Part shown: positions 33,927-43,505 of the stretch, one piece after another
How the letters are laid out: each line of letters opens with the position of its first letter
Position numbering within the stretch: position 1 is the first letter of the stretch
Origin: Halobacteriales archaeon QS_9_68_17
GTDB taxonomy: Archaea; Halobacteriota; Halobacteria; Halobacteriales; Natronoarchaeaceae
NCBI GenBank assembly: GCA_003023565.1
Contig: PXSA01000039.1
Coordinates: 1-64,000, forward strand
DNA: 64,000 nucleotides
Direction: 5' to 3'
The notes under the pieces: generated by a model
What the model was told of the DNA's origin: nothing
Database searches by the model: none
Seen by the model: only the letters and a program-made list of their open reading frames with translations
Position numbers and translations under genes: made by a program

Positions 33927-35723
33927 ATGACATGGAACATCGACATCGAGAACGTCGCGGGGATACTGAGCGGGAGCGCGACGATCGAACCGGGCCTGAA
34001 CGCCGTCCGGGGATCGAACTGGCAGGGCAAATCCAGCTTCATCGAGGCCGTCAAGACGGCGCTCGGGACGTCGACCGAACTCACCGAGGGCGAGGAGCGC
34101 GGCGGGGTCACGCTCCGGACGCCGGACCGGGAGGTCGCGGTGGATCTGGTCCGGGAGAACGGCACCGTGCGGCGGTCGGGGACGCCGTATCTCGACGAGG
34201 AGTACGACACCGTCCGGGCGGAGTTGTTCGCCTGCCTCGACGAGCGAAACGCGGTCCGCGGGGCGGTCAGACGCGGGGAGAACCTCGAAGACGTGCTGAT
34301 GCGCCCGCTCGACTTCCAGAACATCGACGAGCGGGTCGCGGACCTGAAGCGCGAGCGCGAGCGGGTCTCCTCGGAGCTCTCGGGGGCCAGAGAGGCGAAG
34401 AAGCGCCTCCCCGCGGTGCAGGAACAGGTGACGCAACTCGAAAAGGAGATCGACGAACTGCGGGAGAAACGCGAGGAGGTCGCGTCCGGTGACGCCGACA
34501 GCGACCCCGACGGCAGGGACGAGACGGCGCGACAGCAACTCAACGGGGCCCGGACGGAACGGAGTCGGGCCGAGAGCCGGGTCGACCGACTGGAGGGGAC
34601 CATCGAACGGACGAAGGATCGCCTCGAAGAGCGACGCTCGGAGCTGGAGTCGCTCGAGATCCCGGAGGACGACGTGGAGGGTGAACTCGCGGTGGCCCGG
34701 GAGGAACTCCAGCGGATCAAACAGGACGCCGAAGTGCTGCAGTCCGTCTACTCCGCGAACGAGATGGTGCTAACGGAGAACCGACTCGACCTTCTGACGG
34801 ACGTCGAGCGGGAGTTGACCGGCGACACGGTCACCTGCTGGACCTGCGGGAGCGACGCGCAGCGAGCGGACCTCGAGGAGCGTCTGGACGCCCTCGGCGA
34901 CGAGATCACCGGACTCCGGGCCGAGACCGAGCAGTACCGCGACCGGGTCGAGGAACTAGAGGCGCGACGGGAAGAGATCAAGCAGGCGGAGCGGCGGCGA
35001 CGGGACCTGAAAGCGGAGATCGCGGAACTGGAGGAGACGCTCGCGGACCGGCGACAGAGCCTGTCGGACGCCGAGGACCGTTTCGAGGCGGCGGACGAAC
35101 GCGTCGAAGAACTCTCGAACGCCGTCGACGAGGCGGTCGAGGAGATATCGGACGTCGAGAGCGAGATCAAGTATCGGGAGGCCGAACTGAAGGACACGCG
35201 GGACGAACTCGCGGCACTGGAGAACCGGGCCGAACGGGTCGAGACGCTCGACGCGGAGAACGAGCGGGTCCGGACGGAGATCGAGGCGCTTCGCAGCCGC
35301 AAAGACGAGATCAAGCGCCGAACGCGGGAGGCGTTCGACGATGCAATGGCCGACGTCCTGTCGCGGTTCGATACGGGGTTCGAGACGGCCCGGCTCACCT
35401 CCGAGTTCGGTCTGGTGGTGGCCCGCGACGGCCGCGAGGCCAGCCTGGACGCCCTCAGCGAGGGGGAACTCGAACTCATCGGGTTCGTCGCGGCGCTGGC
35501 CGGCTACGAGTCGTTCGACGTGGGCGACGCCGTTCCGCTCCTCCTCGTCGACGGCGTCGGGGGGCTGGCGGACGACAACCTCCACACGCTGATCGACTAC
35601 CTCCAGGACCGGACGGAGTATTTCGTCTTCACGGCGTACCCCGAATACACGGCGTTCGAGGGGAGGGGGATCGACCCCGATGGCTGGGAGGTCGCGACGG
35701 ACAGACAGGTCACCGCGGACTGA
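33927..35723 (+). CDS. sph3: Archaea-specific SMC-related ATPase (Sph3-like)
   Basis: A 598-aa Rad50/SMC-type protein. The N-terminal ATPase lobe has Walker A GSNWQGKSS (29-37), two long coiled-coil arms follow (about 135-300 and 310-470), and between them is a zinc-hook-like CWTCG (Cys304, Cys307). The C-terminal lobe has the signature region LSEGELELIGFV and Walker B-like LLLVDGVGG. It would bind ATP and dimerise in the cytoplasm. It follows rdfA directly and is cotranscribed with it; haloarchaea keep this pair together, suggesting joint work in cell shape or chromosome organisation. Confidence 0.85.
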   Translation: MTWNIDIENVAGILSGSATIEPGLNAVRGSNWQGKSSFIEAVKTALGTSTELTEGEERGGVTLRTPDREVAVDLVRENGTVRRSGTPYLDEEYDTVRAELFACLDERNAVRGAVRRGENLEDVLMRPLDFQNIDERVADLKRERERVSSELSGAREAKKRLPAVQEQVTQLEKEIDELREKREEVASGDADSDPDGRDETARQQLNGARTERSRAESRVDRLEGTIERTKDRLEERRSELESLEIPEDDVEGELAVAREELQRIKQDAEVLQSVYSANEMVLTENRLDLLTDVERELTGDTVTCWTCGSDAQRADLEERLDALGDEITGLRAETEQYRDRVEELEARREEIKQAERRRRDLKAEIAELEETLADRRQSLSDAEDRFEAADERVEELSNAVDEAVEEISDVESEIKYREAELKDTRDELAALENRAERVETLDAENERVRTEIEALRSRKDEIKRRTREAFDDAMADVLSRFDTGFETARLTSEFGLVVARDGREASLDALSEGELELIGFVAALAGYESFDVGDAVPLLLVDGVGGLADDNLHTLIDYLQDRTEYFVFTAYPEYTAFEGRGIDPDGWEVATDRQVTAD

Positions 35724-35951
35724 GTGCCGGTCGGTCCGGCGGCGTCTGTCGGATCGTTCCCGCGTACCCGTCTTCCCGGGATTCGACCCGCATCGAGGCG
35801 TCCGCGGTCGACGACCTGTCGGCCGTCTCTCACGAGGACGGCGTGTCGGTGCGGTCCCGAGCCAGCCGGTCGATGGGAGCGCACCGGTCGTCTCCCCGAA
35901 CACGCGAGGGGAAAGAACGTTGCCGATACACTAAGCCAATAGTAGGGTACT

Positions 35952-36302
35952 GTGGACGGTCAGGACGTGGTGATTAGAGTCGTCCGACGCGGAGGTCAAA
36001 ACGTCGACACCGGCGAGCGGATGGTCGGCGATAACGACGAGGTCACCGCCGACCTCTCCATGACGGGCATGGAACTCAGAGACGAGGTTTCGATCGAGTC
36101 GGAGGCCTTCGACATCGAAAACGGTCGCGTCGACGTCGACCTGTCGGTGAGCGTTCCGGTCGGGGACCGGAGCCACGCCCGTCGTCTCCTCGCGGAACTG
36201 AACCTGGTCGACCTCGTGACAAGGCGTCTCGGCGGGGACCGGATCACCGTCTCTCCGTCGGAGACACAGCGCCGGATCGACATCGACGGCTCCGCCCGTT
36301 AG
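35952..36302 (+). CDS. Hypothetical protein
   Basis: A 116-aa acidic protein, GTG start, rich in beta-strand-like alternations (VVIRVVRRGGQNVDTGERM; VDVDLSVSVPVGD). No signal peptide, membrane segment or motif that I recognise. Codon use is typical of the genome, so it is likely real. A short A/T-rich element (GATACACTAAG, 35926-35936) precedes it at promoter distance. Confidence 0.6.
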   Translation: MDGQDVVIRVVRRGGQNVDTGERMVGDNDEVTADLSMTGMELRDEVSIESEAFDIENGRVDVDLSVSVPVGDRSHARRLLAELNLVDLVTRRLGGDRITVSPSETQRRIDIDGSAR

Positions 36303-36553
36303 TCCGACAGCGCCCAGCCGACGCTCCGGCCGGATAGCTACGCCTATGGCTTCCGGCGACGGACGACGCCGACGCTTCGCTCTTCGGGACCCGTCTCGTC
36401 GCGTGACCGCCCGGCCCTCCGCCGCGTCACCGCGAGACGCGCTCTCTTCGCGCCCGGCGACCGTCCGGCCGGTCGGCGGTTACGGCCGGTCCGCGTGATG
36501 GTTCGCCGACATGAGGGGAAACGTTATTGCCATGTGTAACTATACCACGGTCA

Positions 36554-37393
36554 ATGGCAACGATCAGAGTACGGGACTGGACGAAAAAACGGATCGACGG
36601 GATACTCGAAGCGGAGTCGCACTCCTCTCACGACTCCGTGATCAAATCGCTGCTGAAAGACCGCGAACTGGCGCAGTTCGCCGGACAGGGCGTCGACGGT
36701 CGAGACGCCGCCGAGGAGTCGCCGCGACCGCCGGCGGACAGGCCCTTCGACGACCTCACGGTCCTCGACGAGATGCGGCACGCCGACAACGGCATCCTCT
36801 TTCTGTGGTGCCCGAACTGCGGTAACGAGTTGGCCCATCTCACCCTGGAGAACCCGGTCGACCTCTCGATCCTCGAGATGGAGTGTCAGCGGTGTCTCAC
36901 TCACCTCGACCAGCACGCGCTCATCGCCATCGAGATCGGCTATCCGATCGAGGAGAAACTCGTCGACGACCACCTCCAGGACGACCTGAAAGCGTGTGTC
37001 ATCGACTACTGGGACCGCACCCTCGAACAGCGCACCGAGGCCGCCGCGGACGAGGAGCCAGACGTCGAGCAACTCGTCTGGCAGTTCGACCAGTACGTTC
37101 GCAACTTCCAGTGGGAGTGGCCGACCGACGTTCCCGCGGTCGGCTTCGAAGGGGGGTCGACGTACCGGAACGAGGCCACCGGCGAACTGATCGAAGCGAT
37201 GGAACCGGTGACCGAGCACCGAAACGCGCTCGACTCGTTCGAGGTCAGACGCTACCCAGAGGGCGCGGACCCCGACGACGCCGAGACCGAGACCATGGAT
37301 AGCACCGCGGTCGCGGACCTGATCATCAACCGGAGCCTCTCTCTGGTCGAGGCGACGTCGCCGGACACCGCGAGTCCGCCGGACCGAGCGTAG
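36554..37393 (+). CDS. Hypothetical protein with N-terminal ribbon-helix-helix-like and central zinc-ribbon segments
   Basis: A 279-aa protein. Residues 1-40 (MATIRVRDWTKKRIDGILEA, then HDSVIKSLLKDREL) resemble a ribbon-helix-helix DNA-binding domain of VapB-like proteins. Residues about 84-120 hold two CxxC pairs (LWCPNCGNEL and MECQRCLTHL) that would bind zinc. The remainder is acidic and helical. A transcription-factor-like role is plausible but not shown. ATG 36554 was taken because the ribbon-helix-helix pattern starts there. Confidence 0.65.
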   Translation: MATIRVRDWTKKRIDGILEAESHSSHDSVIKSLLKDRELAQFAGQGVDGRDAAEESPRPPADRPFDDLTVLDEMRHADNGILFLWCPNCGNELAHLTLENPVDLSILEMECQRCLTHLDQHALIAIEIGYPIEEKLVDDHLQDDLKACVIDYWDRTLEQRTEAAADEEPDVEQLVWQFDQYVRNFQWEWPTDVPAVGFEGGSTYRNEATGELIEAMEPVTEHRNALDSFEVRRYPEGADPDDAETETMDSTAVADLIINRSLSLVEATSPDTASPPDRA

Positions 37394-37496
37394 CCCGTCT
37401 CGCGCCGGTCGCTTTCCGCCGGGCGGCCGTCATCGGTTCCGTTTCGCTGAGCCGTCGAGACTCAGGCGTCCGGGACGCACCGGTGGTCCGATCGGC

Positions 37497-37706
37497 TCAT
37501 CGGAGCCCGAGGACGTTCAGCAGGTCGACCCCGACGCCCAGCCACTCGATCGCCTTGTATCCGAGATAGATGCCCACGATCCCCAGTATGCCGGGCAGCT
37601 CCGGGGGTGCGGGGATCGGGACCCCCAGGAGCGCGAACAGCGCTCCCGCTAGCACGCCCGTGAACAGCGCGAGGACCGCTATCGTTCCGTCCATCCGTAC
37701 CTTCAT
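37497..37706 (-). CDS. XapX-domain small membrane protein
   Basis: A 69-aa protein with the XapX pattern: AVLALFTGVLAGALFALLGV, then PIPAPPELPGILGIVGIYLG. Two membrane helices flank the Pro-rich loop. The family is found beside sugar or purine transport genes but its role is unclear. ATG 37706 gives a normal family length; the longer frame upstream is not protein-like. Confidence 0.78.
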   Translation of the reverse strand: MKVRMDGTIAVLALFTGVLAGALFALLGVPIPAPPELPGILGIVGIYLGYKAIEWLGVGVDLLNVLGLR

Positions 37707-38563
37707 ACCCGCTGCTTCGCGATAAAGTAATTGCGGTGCGACGGGTTGACGCGCGAGTCCTTCGGCCGCGAACGGCTGTGGCGTCCCGGAGCGTTCGACC
37801 GTTGCTTCTAGAGACTTCACGAACGATCTCTTGCCGAAATCCCGGTTGCGTATCCGCGCCACCGCGACGCCGAACGGCGAGGGGTTCGACTTCGAGCTCT
37901 AATCGCCGAGTCGCAAGCGGACGGTATCGAGGCGTTAACGCCGATCGAAACCGATCCCGACGTCGGTACTGCCGACGGAACGAGAGCTTTGCCGAAACCT
38001 TACAGCTGCTCTGGAGCTACCATACGAGTTCGTCCTAACCGGACGGAGGACTCCTGGGTGTGGAGGCCGCTCGACGCGGTGGGGCGGTCGACGGCCGCGA
38101 CGACCCGCGAGCGGACGGCGGACGACCGGGGCGTCGATGCCGGACCCGTATCACTGCCGGAACCCCCACTCTCCCCCTTACGGCCGTAACGGTTTCTCGT
38201 CAACCTTTCATCGATCCGGCCAGTGGGGAGTCGTGCGCGTCTCCGAACATTGGAACTTCGGTGAACCGAACACGACAGACGGGCGGATGCGCGTGCGCGG
38301 ATGCCGACGCCGGGTAGGGGGACCATTGCACGTCGTGTCGTCGCGTTCTTTCCCACCGCGCTATTTACAAGATCACGCGTGTAAATATTTTGACTCCGGA
38401 CGGCATGGACCCGATCGCGGACCTCGTCCTCTCGTGCGGCGATAGGGCGGATTCCTATCGGTATCGAGAGGGATACTGTGACGTTCAAACGGGGAAGGTA
38501 ACTAGGTAGGTTGACCGATGTTACCGTCCGACCCCTGCCGGCGGACGTGGTCGGTCCGGGAAG
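37707..38563. other. 857-nt region without a recognisable gene
   Basis: Open frames on both strands are arginine-rich and lack the acidic composition of real haloarchaeal proteins. Parts (37990-38260, 38340-38520) are A/T-richer than the genome average. The only structured element is the inverted repeat at 38363-38386. The region could hold decayed sequence or an untranslated RNA; nothing specific is visible. Confidence 0.4.
38363..38386. promoter_or_regulatory. Inverted repeat ATTTACA-N10-TGTAAAT
   Basis: A perfect 7-bp inverted repeat with a 10-nt spacer in an A/T-rich run, about 180 nt from the stop of the dehydratase operon at 38564. It has operator geometry (one helical turn between arm centres is about 17 bp), but no gene starts within normal promoter distance. 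Confidence 0.45.
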
Positions 38564-39781
38564 CTAGAAGCCGGACGTTCCCTCGAGCCGGTGTTTCTCC
38601 GCCACCGATTCGTTTAGTTCGACCCCCAGCCCGGGGGTTTCGGGGACCTCGATGACACCGTCCCGGATCAGCGGCTCCTCACGCTCCGTCAGGTCGTCCC
38701 ACCAGTCGACTTCGAGGGCGTGGTACTCCAGCAGGTCGAAGTTGGGGATCGTCGCGCCGAGGTGGACGCAGGCCATCGTCCCGATCGGACTGCAGACGTT
38801 GTGCGGGGAGATGGGCATATAGTTCTCCTCGGCCCGGTCGGCGATGCGCGTCGTCTCCGCGAGGCCGCCGACGGTCGTCGGATCGGGGGTGACGATGTCC
38901 ACGCCGTGGTCGTAGATCAGGTCGGTGAGTTCGTGGACGCGGAACCGGTTCTCGCCCGTCGCGACCGGCGTGTCCGTCGCCTTGGTGACCTCGATCTGGG
39001 CGGACGTGTTCTCCGGAGGGATGAGGTCCTCGAGCCACATCAGTTTGTACTCCTCGAGCTCGTGAGCCAGACGCTTCGCGCTCTCGACGGAGTAGTCCCA
39101 GTGACAGTCGAACGCGAGGTCGACGTCGTAGCCGATCTCGTCGCGGACGGCCTCGACGATCTCGCGTTTCCGCTCGATAGCGCCGTTCGATAGGCGGCCG
39201 TTGAACGGGTCGTTCTCGTTGTCGTCGGGCAGGTCGAGGTCGAACTTGATCGCGTCGAAGCCCATGTCGGTCACCCGGGCCGCCTCCGCGGCGTAGGCCT
39301 CCGGCGAGTACGCCTCGGCGTCCGCGTAGGCGGTCGCCCCGTCCTCGACCGCGTACGCTTCGCCGGCGTGGCAGTCGCAGTACATGCGGACCTCGTCGCG
39401 GTACTTCGACCCGAGGAGCTGGTACACCGGCAGGTCGAGGATCTTCCCGGCGGCGTCCCAGAGTGCGACCTCGATCCCGGAGGCGGCGGTCACGACCTTG
39501 CCGGTGGTGCCGCCGTGGCCGGACATCTCCTGGACGATGAGTCGGAACAGGCGCTCCGGGTCCAGCGGGTTCTCGCCGACGAGGAACCGCGTCGTGTACT
39601 CGACGAGTTCGGGGACGCCGCCGCCCCGATACGACTCGCCGATGCCGGTGACGCCGGCGTCGGTCTCGACCGTTATCAGGTTCCACTCGAAGTTTCCCTC
39701 GACGACGCAGGTCTTGATGTCGGTTATCTCCACGTCGCGGTCGGACTCGCGGTTCTCGACCCGGTCGGAATAGTCTCTCAT
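38564..39781 (-). CDS. Enolase-superfamily dehydratase (mandelate racemase/muconate lactonizing enzyme family), gene 1
   Basis: A 405-aa enolase-superfamily enzyme. The capping domain has EWNLITVETDAGVTGIGESY; the barrel shows AIKFDLDLPDD, metal ligand regions LAFDCHWDYS, MWLEDLIPPEN and TGENRF, and the acid/base His in SPHNVCSP. This pattern fits sugar-acid dehydratases (gluconate, xylonate or arabinonate type), which make 2-keto-3-deoxy acids. The start overlaps the stop of the related gene at 39778-40899 by 4 nt, so they are coupled. The specific acid cannot be assigned from motifs. Confidence 0.83.
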   Translation of the reverse strand: MRDYSDRVENRESDRDVEITDIKTCVVEGNFEWNLITVETDAGVTGIGESYRGGGVPELVEYTTRFLVGENPLDPERLFRLIVQEMSGHGGTTGKVVTAASGIEVALWDAAGKILDLPVYQLLGSKYRDEVRMYCDCHAGEAYAVEDGATAYADAEAYSPEAYAAEAARVTDMGFDAIKFDLDLPDDNENDPFNGRLSNGAIERKREIVEAVRDEIGYDVDLAFDCHWDYSVESAKRLAHELEEYKLMWLEDLIPPENTSAQIEVTKATDTPVATGENRFRVHELTDLIYDHGVDIVTPDPTTVGGLAETTRIADRAEENYMPISPHNVCSPIGTMACVHLGATIPNFDLLEYHALEVDWWDDLTEREEPLIRDGVIEVPETPGLGVELNESVAEKHRLEGTSGF

Positions 39782-40899
39782 GTCTCGGTCTCCGTCCGTT
39801 CGTATCGCCGCAGCGCGTCTTCGTCGAGCGGTACGCCGTGGCCGGGCCGGTCGGGGAGCCCGATCGTCCCGTCGCTGTCGGGTTCGAGCGGCTCCGCGAC
39901 CACGTCGTCGAACACCTTCACGTCCATGTCGCGGTAGAAATACTCGATCCAGAGGCCGTTCTCTATCGCGCCGAGCAGCGACGCGTGTAGGTTCCAGTTG
40001 TAGTGCGGCGCGATCGGAACGTCGTACGCCGCCGCGTGGTTGGCGATCCTGAGCCACTCGGTAACGCCGCCGCAGACGGTCGCGTCCGGCTGGAGGATGC
40101 TCGCCGCCCCTCGGTCGTACAGCGACGCGAAGCCGTGCCGCGTCCCCTCCAGTTCGCCCGTCGCGACGGGGTACGAGAGCGCGTCGTTCACGGTCGCCAT
40201 CGTCTCCACCCTGTCGATCATCACCGGCTCCTCGATGAAGTACGGGTCGTGGGGCTCGAACGCCCGGCACGCGCGGACGGCTTCGGGCGCGCTCGACCAC
40301 ACGCCGTTGGCGTCGAGCAGCAGCGTCCGCCCGGGGCCGATCTCGCCGCGGACCGCGGCGACGCGCTCCGCCTCCTCGTCGACGGAGCGCCGCCCGACCT
40401 TCATCTTGACGACGTCGTGGCCCTCGTCCAGATACCGCCGCATCTCCTCGCGCAGTCCCTCGTGACCCTTGTCGTCGCGGTAGTAGCCGCCGCTGGCGTA
40501 CGAAGGGACGGACTCCGCGTACCCCCCGAGTAGCTTGTGCAGGGGCTGGTCGGCCGCCTTCCCCTTCACGTCCCAGAGGGCGATGTCGACGGTCGATATC
40601 GCGCGGAGCAGCAGGCCGGCCCGACCGATCTGGACGGTCCCCTCGTACATCTCGTGCCACAGTCGCTCCGTGTCACGCGGGTCCTCGCCGACCAGCATCG
40701 GTTCGAGCAGCGACTCCACCGCGTCGGCGACGAGTTCCGCCCCCTCGTAGCCCAGCGTGTAGCCGACGCCTTCGTGACCGCTCTCGGTGCGGACGTGCGT
40801 GACGGCGTGGTCTCGGTACGTCAGCGTCCGGTTGGAGAACGACACCGGCTCCTCGAGCGGGATCCTGATCGGATACGATTCCACGTCCGTGATCTCCAT
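39778..40899 (-). CDS. Enolase-superfamily enzyme, gene 2
   Basis: A 373-aa member of the same superfamily in the mandelate-racemase subgroup. It has the KxK motif DVVKMKVGRRS, metal ligands LLDANGVWS and FIEEPVMID, ATGELEGTRHG, and His in APHYNWNLH. The first gene of a two-gene operon, it probably acts on a related acid, as racemase or dehydratase. On the minus strand a TATA element (TTTTATTTACG, 40921-40931) lies about 25 nt before ATG 40899. It is divergent from the LarA-like gene, sharing a 99-nt control region. Confidence 0.83.
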   Translation of the reverse strand: MEITDVESYPIRIPLEEPVSFSNRTLTYRDHAVTHVRTESGHEGVGYTLGYEGAELVADAVESLLEPMLVGEDPRDTERLWHEMYEGTVQIGRAGLLLRAISTVDIALWDVKGKAADQPLHKLLGGYAESVPSYASGGYYRDDKGHEGLREEMRRYLDEGHDVVKMKVGRRSVDEEAERVAAVRGEIGPGRTLLLDANGVWSSAPEAVRACRAFEPHDPYFIEEPVMIDRVETMATVNDALSYPVATGELEGTRHGFASLYDRGAASILQPDATVCGGVTEWLRIANHAAAYDVPIAPHYNWNLHASLLGAIENGLWIEYFYRDMDVKVFDDVVAEPLEPDSDGTIGLPDRPGHGVPLDEDALRRYERTETET

Positions 40900-40920
40900 A
40901 CCGTAGGGGGCATGGATGTT

Positions 40921-40974
40921 CGTAAATAAAAGCTTGCACGGGCAAGTGTTGCCTCGGGGCATCGTTTACAACGG
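40921..40974. promoter_or_regulatory. Divergent promoter region of the acid-catabolism genes
   Basis: It contains TTTTATTTACG for the minus-strand operon (40921-40931), TCGTTTACAACG for the plus-strand gene (40962-40973), and between them the inverted repeat CTTGC-ACGG-GCAAG (40933-40946). A regulator bound there could control both directions. Confidence 0.45.
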
Positions 40975-40998
40975 TCGCTCCACAAGGTCCCGAAAACG

Positions 40999-42297
40999 AT
41001 GGAGTTCCCTGCGCGCTCCGACGTAGACCACCTCGTCGACCCGCAGCCCCTCCCCCCGTTCGCGCGGGTCCGGTACGAACCGCCGTCGGAGACCGTTCCC
41101 GACCCCGCTGTGGCGGCCCGTTCGGAGCTCGATCGACTCCCCCTCGACGACCTCGACGCGGGCGCGACGGTGGCCGTCGGCGTCGGCAGCCGCGGTATCC
41201 ACGCGATGGACGAGATAACGGCCGCCGTCGCGTCGGCGCTCGACGAGCGCGGCTTCGACCCGGTCGTGGTGCCCGCGATGGGGAGCCACGGGGGCGCGAC
41301 GCCCGAGGGACAGCGGGAGGTCCTGGAGTCGCTCGGCGTCGCCGAGGAGCGGGTGGGCGCGCCGATAGACGCCCGGCTGGAGGCGGAGCGGCTGGGCGAG
41401 GTGACGGTCGGCGGAACGACCACGCCCGTCTACTTCTCGACGGCCGCCCTCGAAGCCGACGGCGTGCTGGTGGTGAACCGGGTCAAGCCGCACACGAACT
41501 TCACCGGTCCGGTCGAGAGCGGCCTCTGCAAGATGACCGTCGTCGGTCTCGGCAAGCAGCGGGGGGCGAACGCCTTCCACTCGACGGCGATCGAAGAGGG
41601 GTACGTCCCCACGCTGGAGGCTGCGCTCGATACTGTCGTGGACGCCGCGCCGCTCCTCGGCGGGATCGCGCTCGTCGAGAACTTCCGCGACGAGACCGCT
41701 CACGTCGAGGCGGTACGCCCCCGAGCGTTCACCGACCGCGAGCCGGAACTGCTGGAGCGCGCCTACGAGGAGATGGCGACGCTCCCGGTCGACGAGATCG
41801 ATCTGCTCGTCGTCGACGAACTCGGCAAGGAGATATCGGGCGCGGGGATGGACACGAACGTCATCGGACGGTACCGCGTCCTGAACGCCGAAGACCCGGA
41901 ACATCCGGACGTCAAGCTCATCTACGCGAGGGGGCTCACCGAGAAGACGAAGGGCAACGGCAGCGGCATCGGGCTCGCGGACGTCACCCGGCGGGCGGCG
42001 ATAGACCAGCTCGACCTCCGGAAGACGTACGCGAACGTCCTGACCAGCGGTTCCCTCGCGAAGGCGAAGCTCCCGGTCGTGGCCCCGGACGACGAACTCG
42101 CGATCCGGGTCTCGCTGTCCGCCCTCGGCGGCTACGATCCCGGGACGGTGCGGATCGTCTGGATCCGCAACACGGAGGACCTCGCCGAGCTGCGCGTCTC
42201 CGCCCCGCTCGTCGACCGACTCCCGGAGGACGCGACCGTCCTCGGCACCGAAACGCTCGCGTTCGAGGACGGCACGCGGTCGTTCGACAGCGGCTGA
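40999..42297 (+). CDS. LarA/DUF2088-like protein (lactate racemase family)
   Basis: A 432-aa protein of the lactate-racemase-like (DUF2088) family. It has AVGVGSRGIHAMDEI, VPAMGSHGGATPEGQREVL, VLVVNRVKPHTNFTGPVES then GLCKMTVVGLGKQRGA, and LVVDELGKEISGAGMDTNVI. LarA uses a nickel-pincer nucleotide; whether this remote relative does is unknown. Haloarchaeal homologues occur with sugar- or organic-acid genes, as here, where dehydratases are divergent and a short-chain dehydrogenase follows. Racemisation or epimerisation of a hydroxy acid is a reasonable guess only. Confidence 0.75.
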   Translation: MEFPARSDVDHLVDPQPLPPFARVRYEPPSETVPDPAVAARSELDRLPLDDLDAGATVAVGVGSRGIHAMDEITAAVASALDERGFDPVVVPAMGSHGGATPEGQREVLESLGVAEERVGAPIDARLEAERLGEVTVGGTTTPVYFSTAALEADGVLVVNRVKPHTNFTGPVESGLCKMTVVGLGKQRGANAFHSTAIEEGYVPTLEAALDTVVDAAPLLGGIALVENFRDETAHVEAVRPRAFTDREPELLERAYEEMATLPVDEIDLLVVDELGKEISGAGMDTNVIGRYRVLNAEDPEHPDVKLIYARGLTEKTKGNGSGIGLADVTRRAAIDQLDLRKTYANVLTSGSLAKAKLPVVAPDDELAIRVSLSALGGYDPGTVRIVWIRNTEDLAELRVSAPLVDRLPEDATVLGTETLAFEDGTRSFDSG

Positions 42298-42384
42298 CGC
42301 CGTCCGCTGACCGCCGACCGCGGCGCTGTCGATTGCCCCAACGGAAACGTTTTCACTCCTGTATTAAGTGAGCACGGATGTACC

Positions 42385-43173
42385 ATGGATCTCAACGTAG
42401 AGGGCAACGCAGCGCTCGTAACTGCGTCGTCGAGCGGTCTCGGGAAGGCGTCCGCGAAGGCGCTCGCCCGGGAGGGCGTCGACGTGGTGATCAACGGCCG
42501 GGACGAGGAGCGACTCGACGAGGCGAGATCGGAGGTCGAGGCGGTGGCGACGGGCGAGGTCGTCGCCCGACCGGGAGACCTCACTGACGAGGACGACGTC
42601 GCGACGCTCGTAGAGACCACGGTCGACGAGTTCGGCCGTCTCGACCACCTCGTGACGAGCGCGGGCGGGCCGCCCTCGGGACCGTTCCTCGACATCGAGG
42701 ACGAGGACTGGTACGAGGCGTACGACCTGCTCGTGATGAGCGTCGTCCGACTCGCGCGGGAGGCCGCGCCGCATCTCCGCGAGGACGGCGGCGGGACCAT
42801 CGTGACGATCACGTCCCGCAGCGTCAAGGAGGCCATCGACAGCCTCGTGCTCTCTAATTCGGTTCGGATGGGCGTCATCGGGCTGGAGAAGACGCTCTCG
42901 AAGGAGTTCGCTCCGGAGGTCCGGGCGAACGCGGTCCTGCCCGGCCCCCACGAGACGGCGCGCATTCGGGACCTCGTCGACCAGGCCGTCGAGCGGGGCG
43001 ACTACGACTCCTACGAGGCGGGGATCGACGACTGGGCGGCGAACCCGCTCGAACGGATCGGCGACCCGATGGAACTCGGCAACACCATCGCCTTCCTCTC
43101 GTCGCCGCTCTCGGGCTACGTTAACGGGACTGCGATACCGGTCGACGGCGGTTCGACGGGAGCGAACCTGTGA
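42385..43173 (+). CDS. SDR-family oxidoreductase lacking the usual YxxxK motif
   Basis: A 262-aa short-chain dehydrogenase with the NAD(P) loop TASSSGLGKASAKALAREG near residue 15, TSAGGPPSGPFLD in place of NNAG, and the C-terminal GYVNGTAIPVDGG. The catalytic Tyr-x-x-x-Lys region reads VLSNSVRMGVIGLEKTL, so neither Tyr nor Lys is at its usual place, although Ser of ITSRS is present. Such variants form a recognised SDR branch, and activity may differ from FabG. It is followed with a 4-nt overlap by the broken cupin gene. Confidence 0.83.
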   Translation: MDLNVEGNAALVTASSSGLGKASAKALAREGVDVVINGRDEERLDEARSEVEAVATGEVVARPGDLTDEDDVATLVETTVDEFGRLDHLVTSAGGPPSGPFLDIEDEDWYEAYDLLVMSVVRLAREAAPHLREDGGGTIVTITSRSVKEAIDSLVLSNSVRMGVIGLEKTLSKEFAPEVRANAVLPGPHETARIRDLVDQAVERGDYDSYEAGIDDWAANPLERIGDPMELGNTIAFLSSPLSGYVNGTAIPVDGGSTGANL

Positions 43174-43505
43174 GACCCGTCGACTTCGACGAGGTGACGG
43201 CGGACGAACCCCATGAGGGGTGGCGTCTCTCTGGCGGGCAGCGACCGGTTCAGCTTCGAGTGGTTCGAGAAACCGCCGGGTCACGGTTCCCCGATAGACG
43301 ACCACGAGAACGAGCAGGTGTGTCCCTGTCTCGCCGGCGAACTCGCCGTCGCGACCGAGGACGAGGTGACGCTCACCGAGTACGACCCGGTGCTGCCCGA
43401 GTCCCCCGTGCCCCACCGCGTCCAGAGCACCGGCGACGAGACGGCGGTCGGCCTCGACGTGTTCGCGCCGGGCCGGTCGTTCGACTTCTGGACCGAGAGC
43501 AGTGA
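43170..43505 (+). pseudogene. Cupin-domain protein, frameshifted
   Basis: The first 17 codons from GTG 43170 (RPVDFDEVTADEPHEG) are in one frame. The cupin body, GSDRFSFEWFEKPPGHGSPI, DDHENEQVCPCLAGELAVA, VPHRVQSTGDETAVGLDVF, is in another, starting about 43216. The natural stop (TGA 43503-43505, overlapping the next start) is back in the first frame, so two indels are implied. It was part of an operon with the SDR upstream and a FAH-like gene downstream. Confidence 0.65.
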
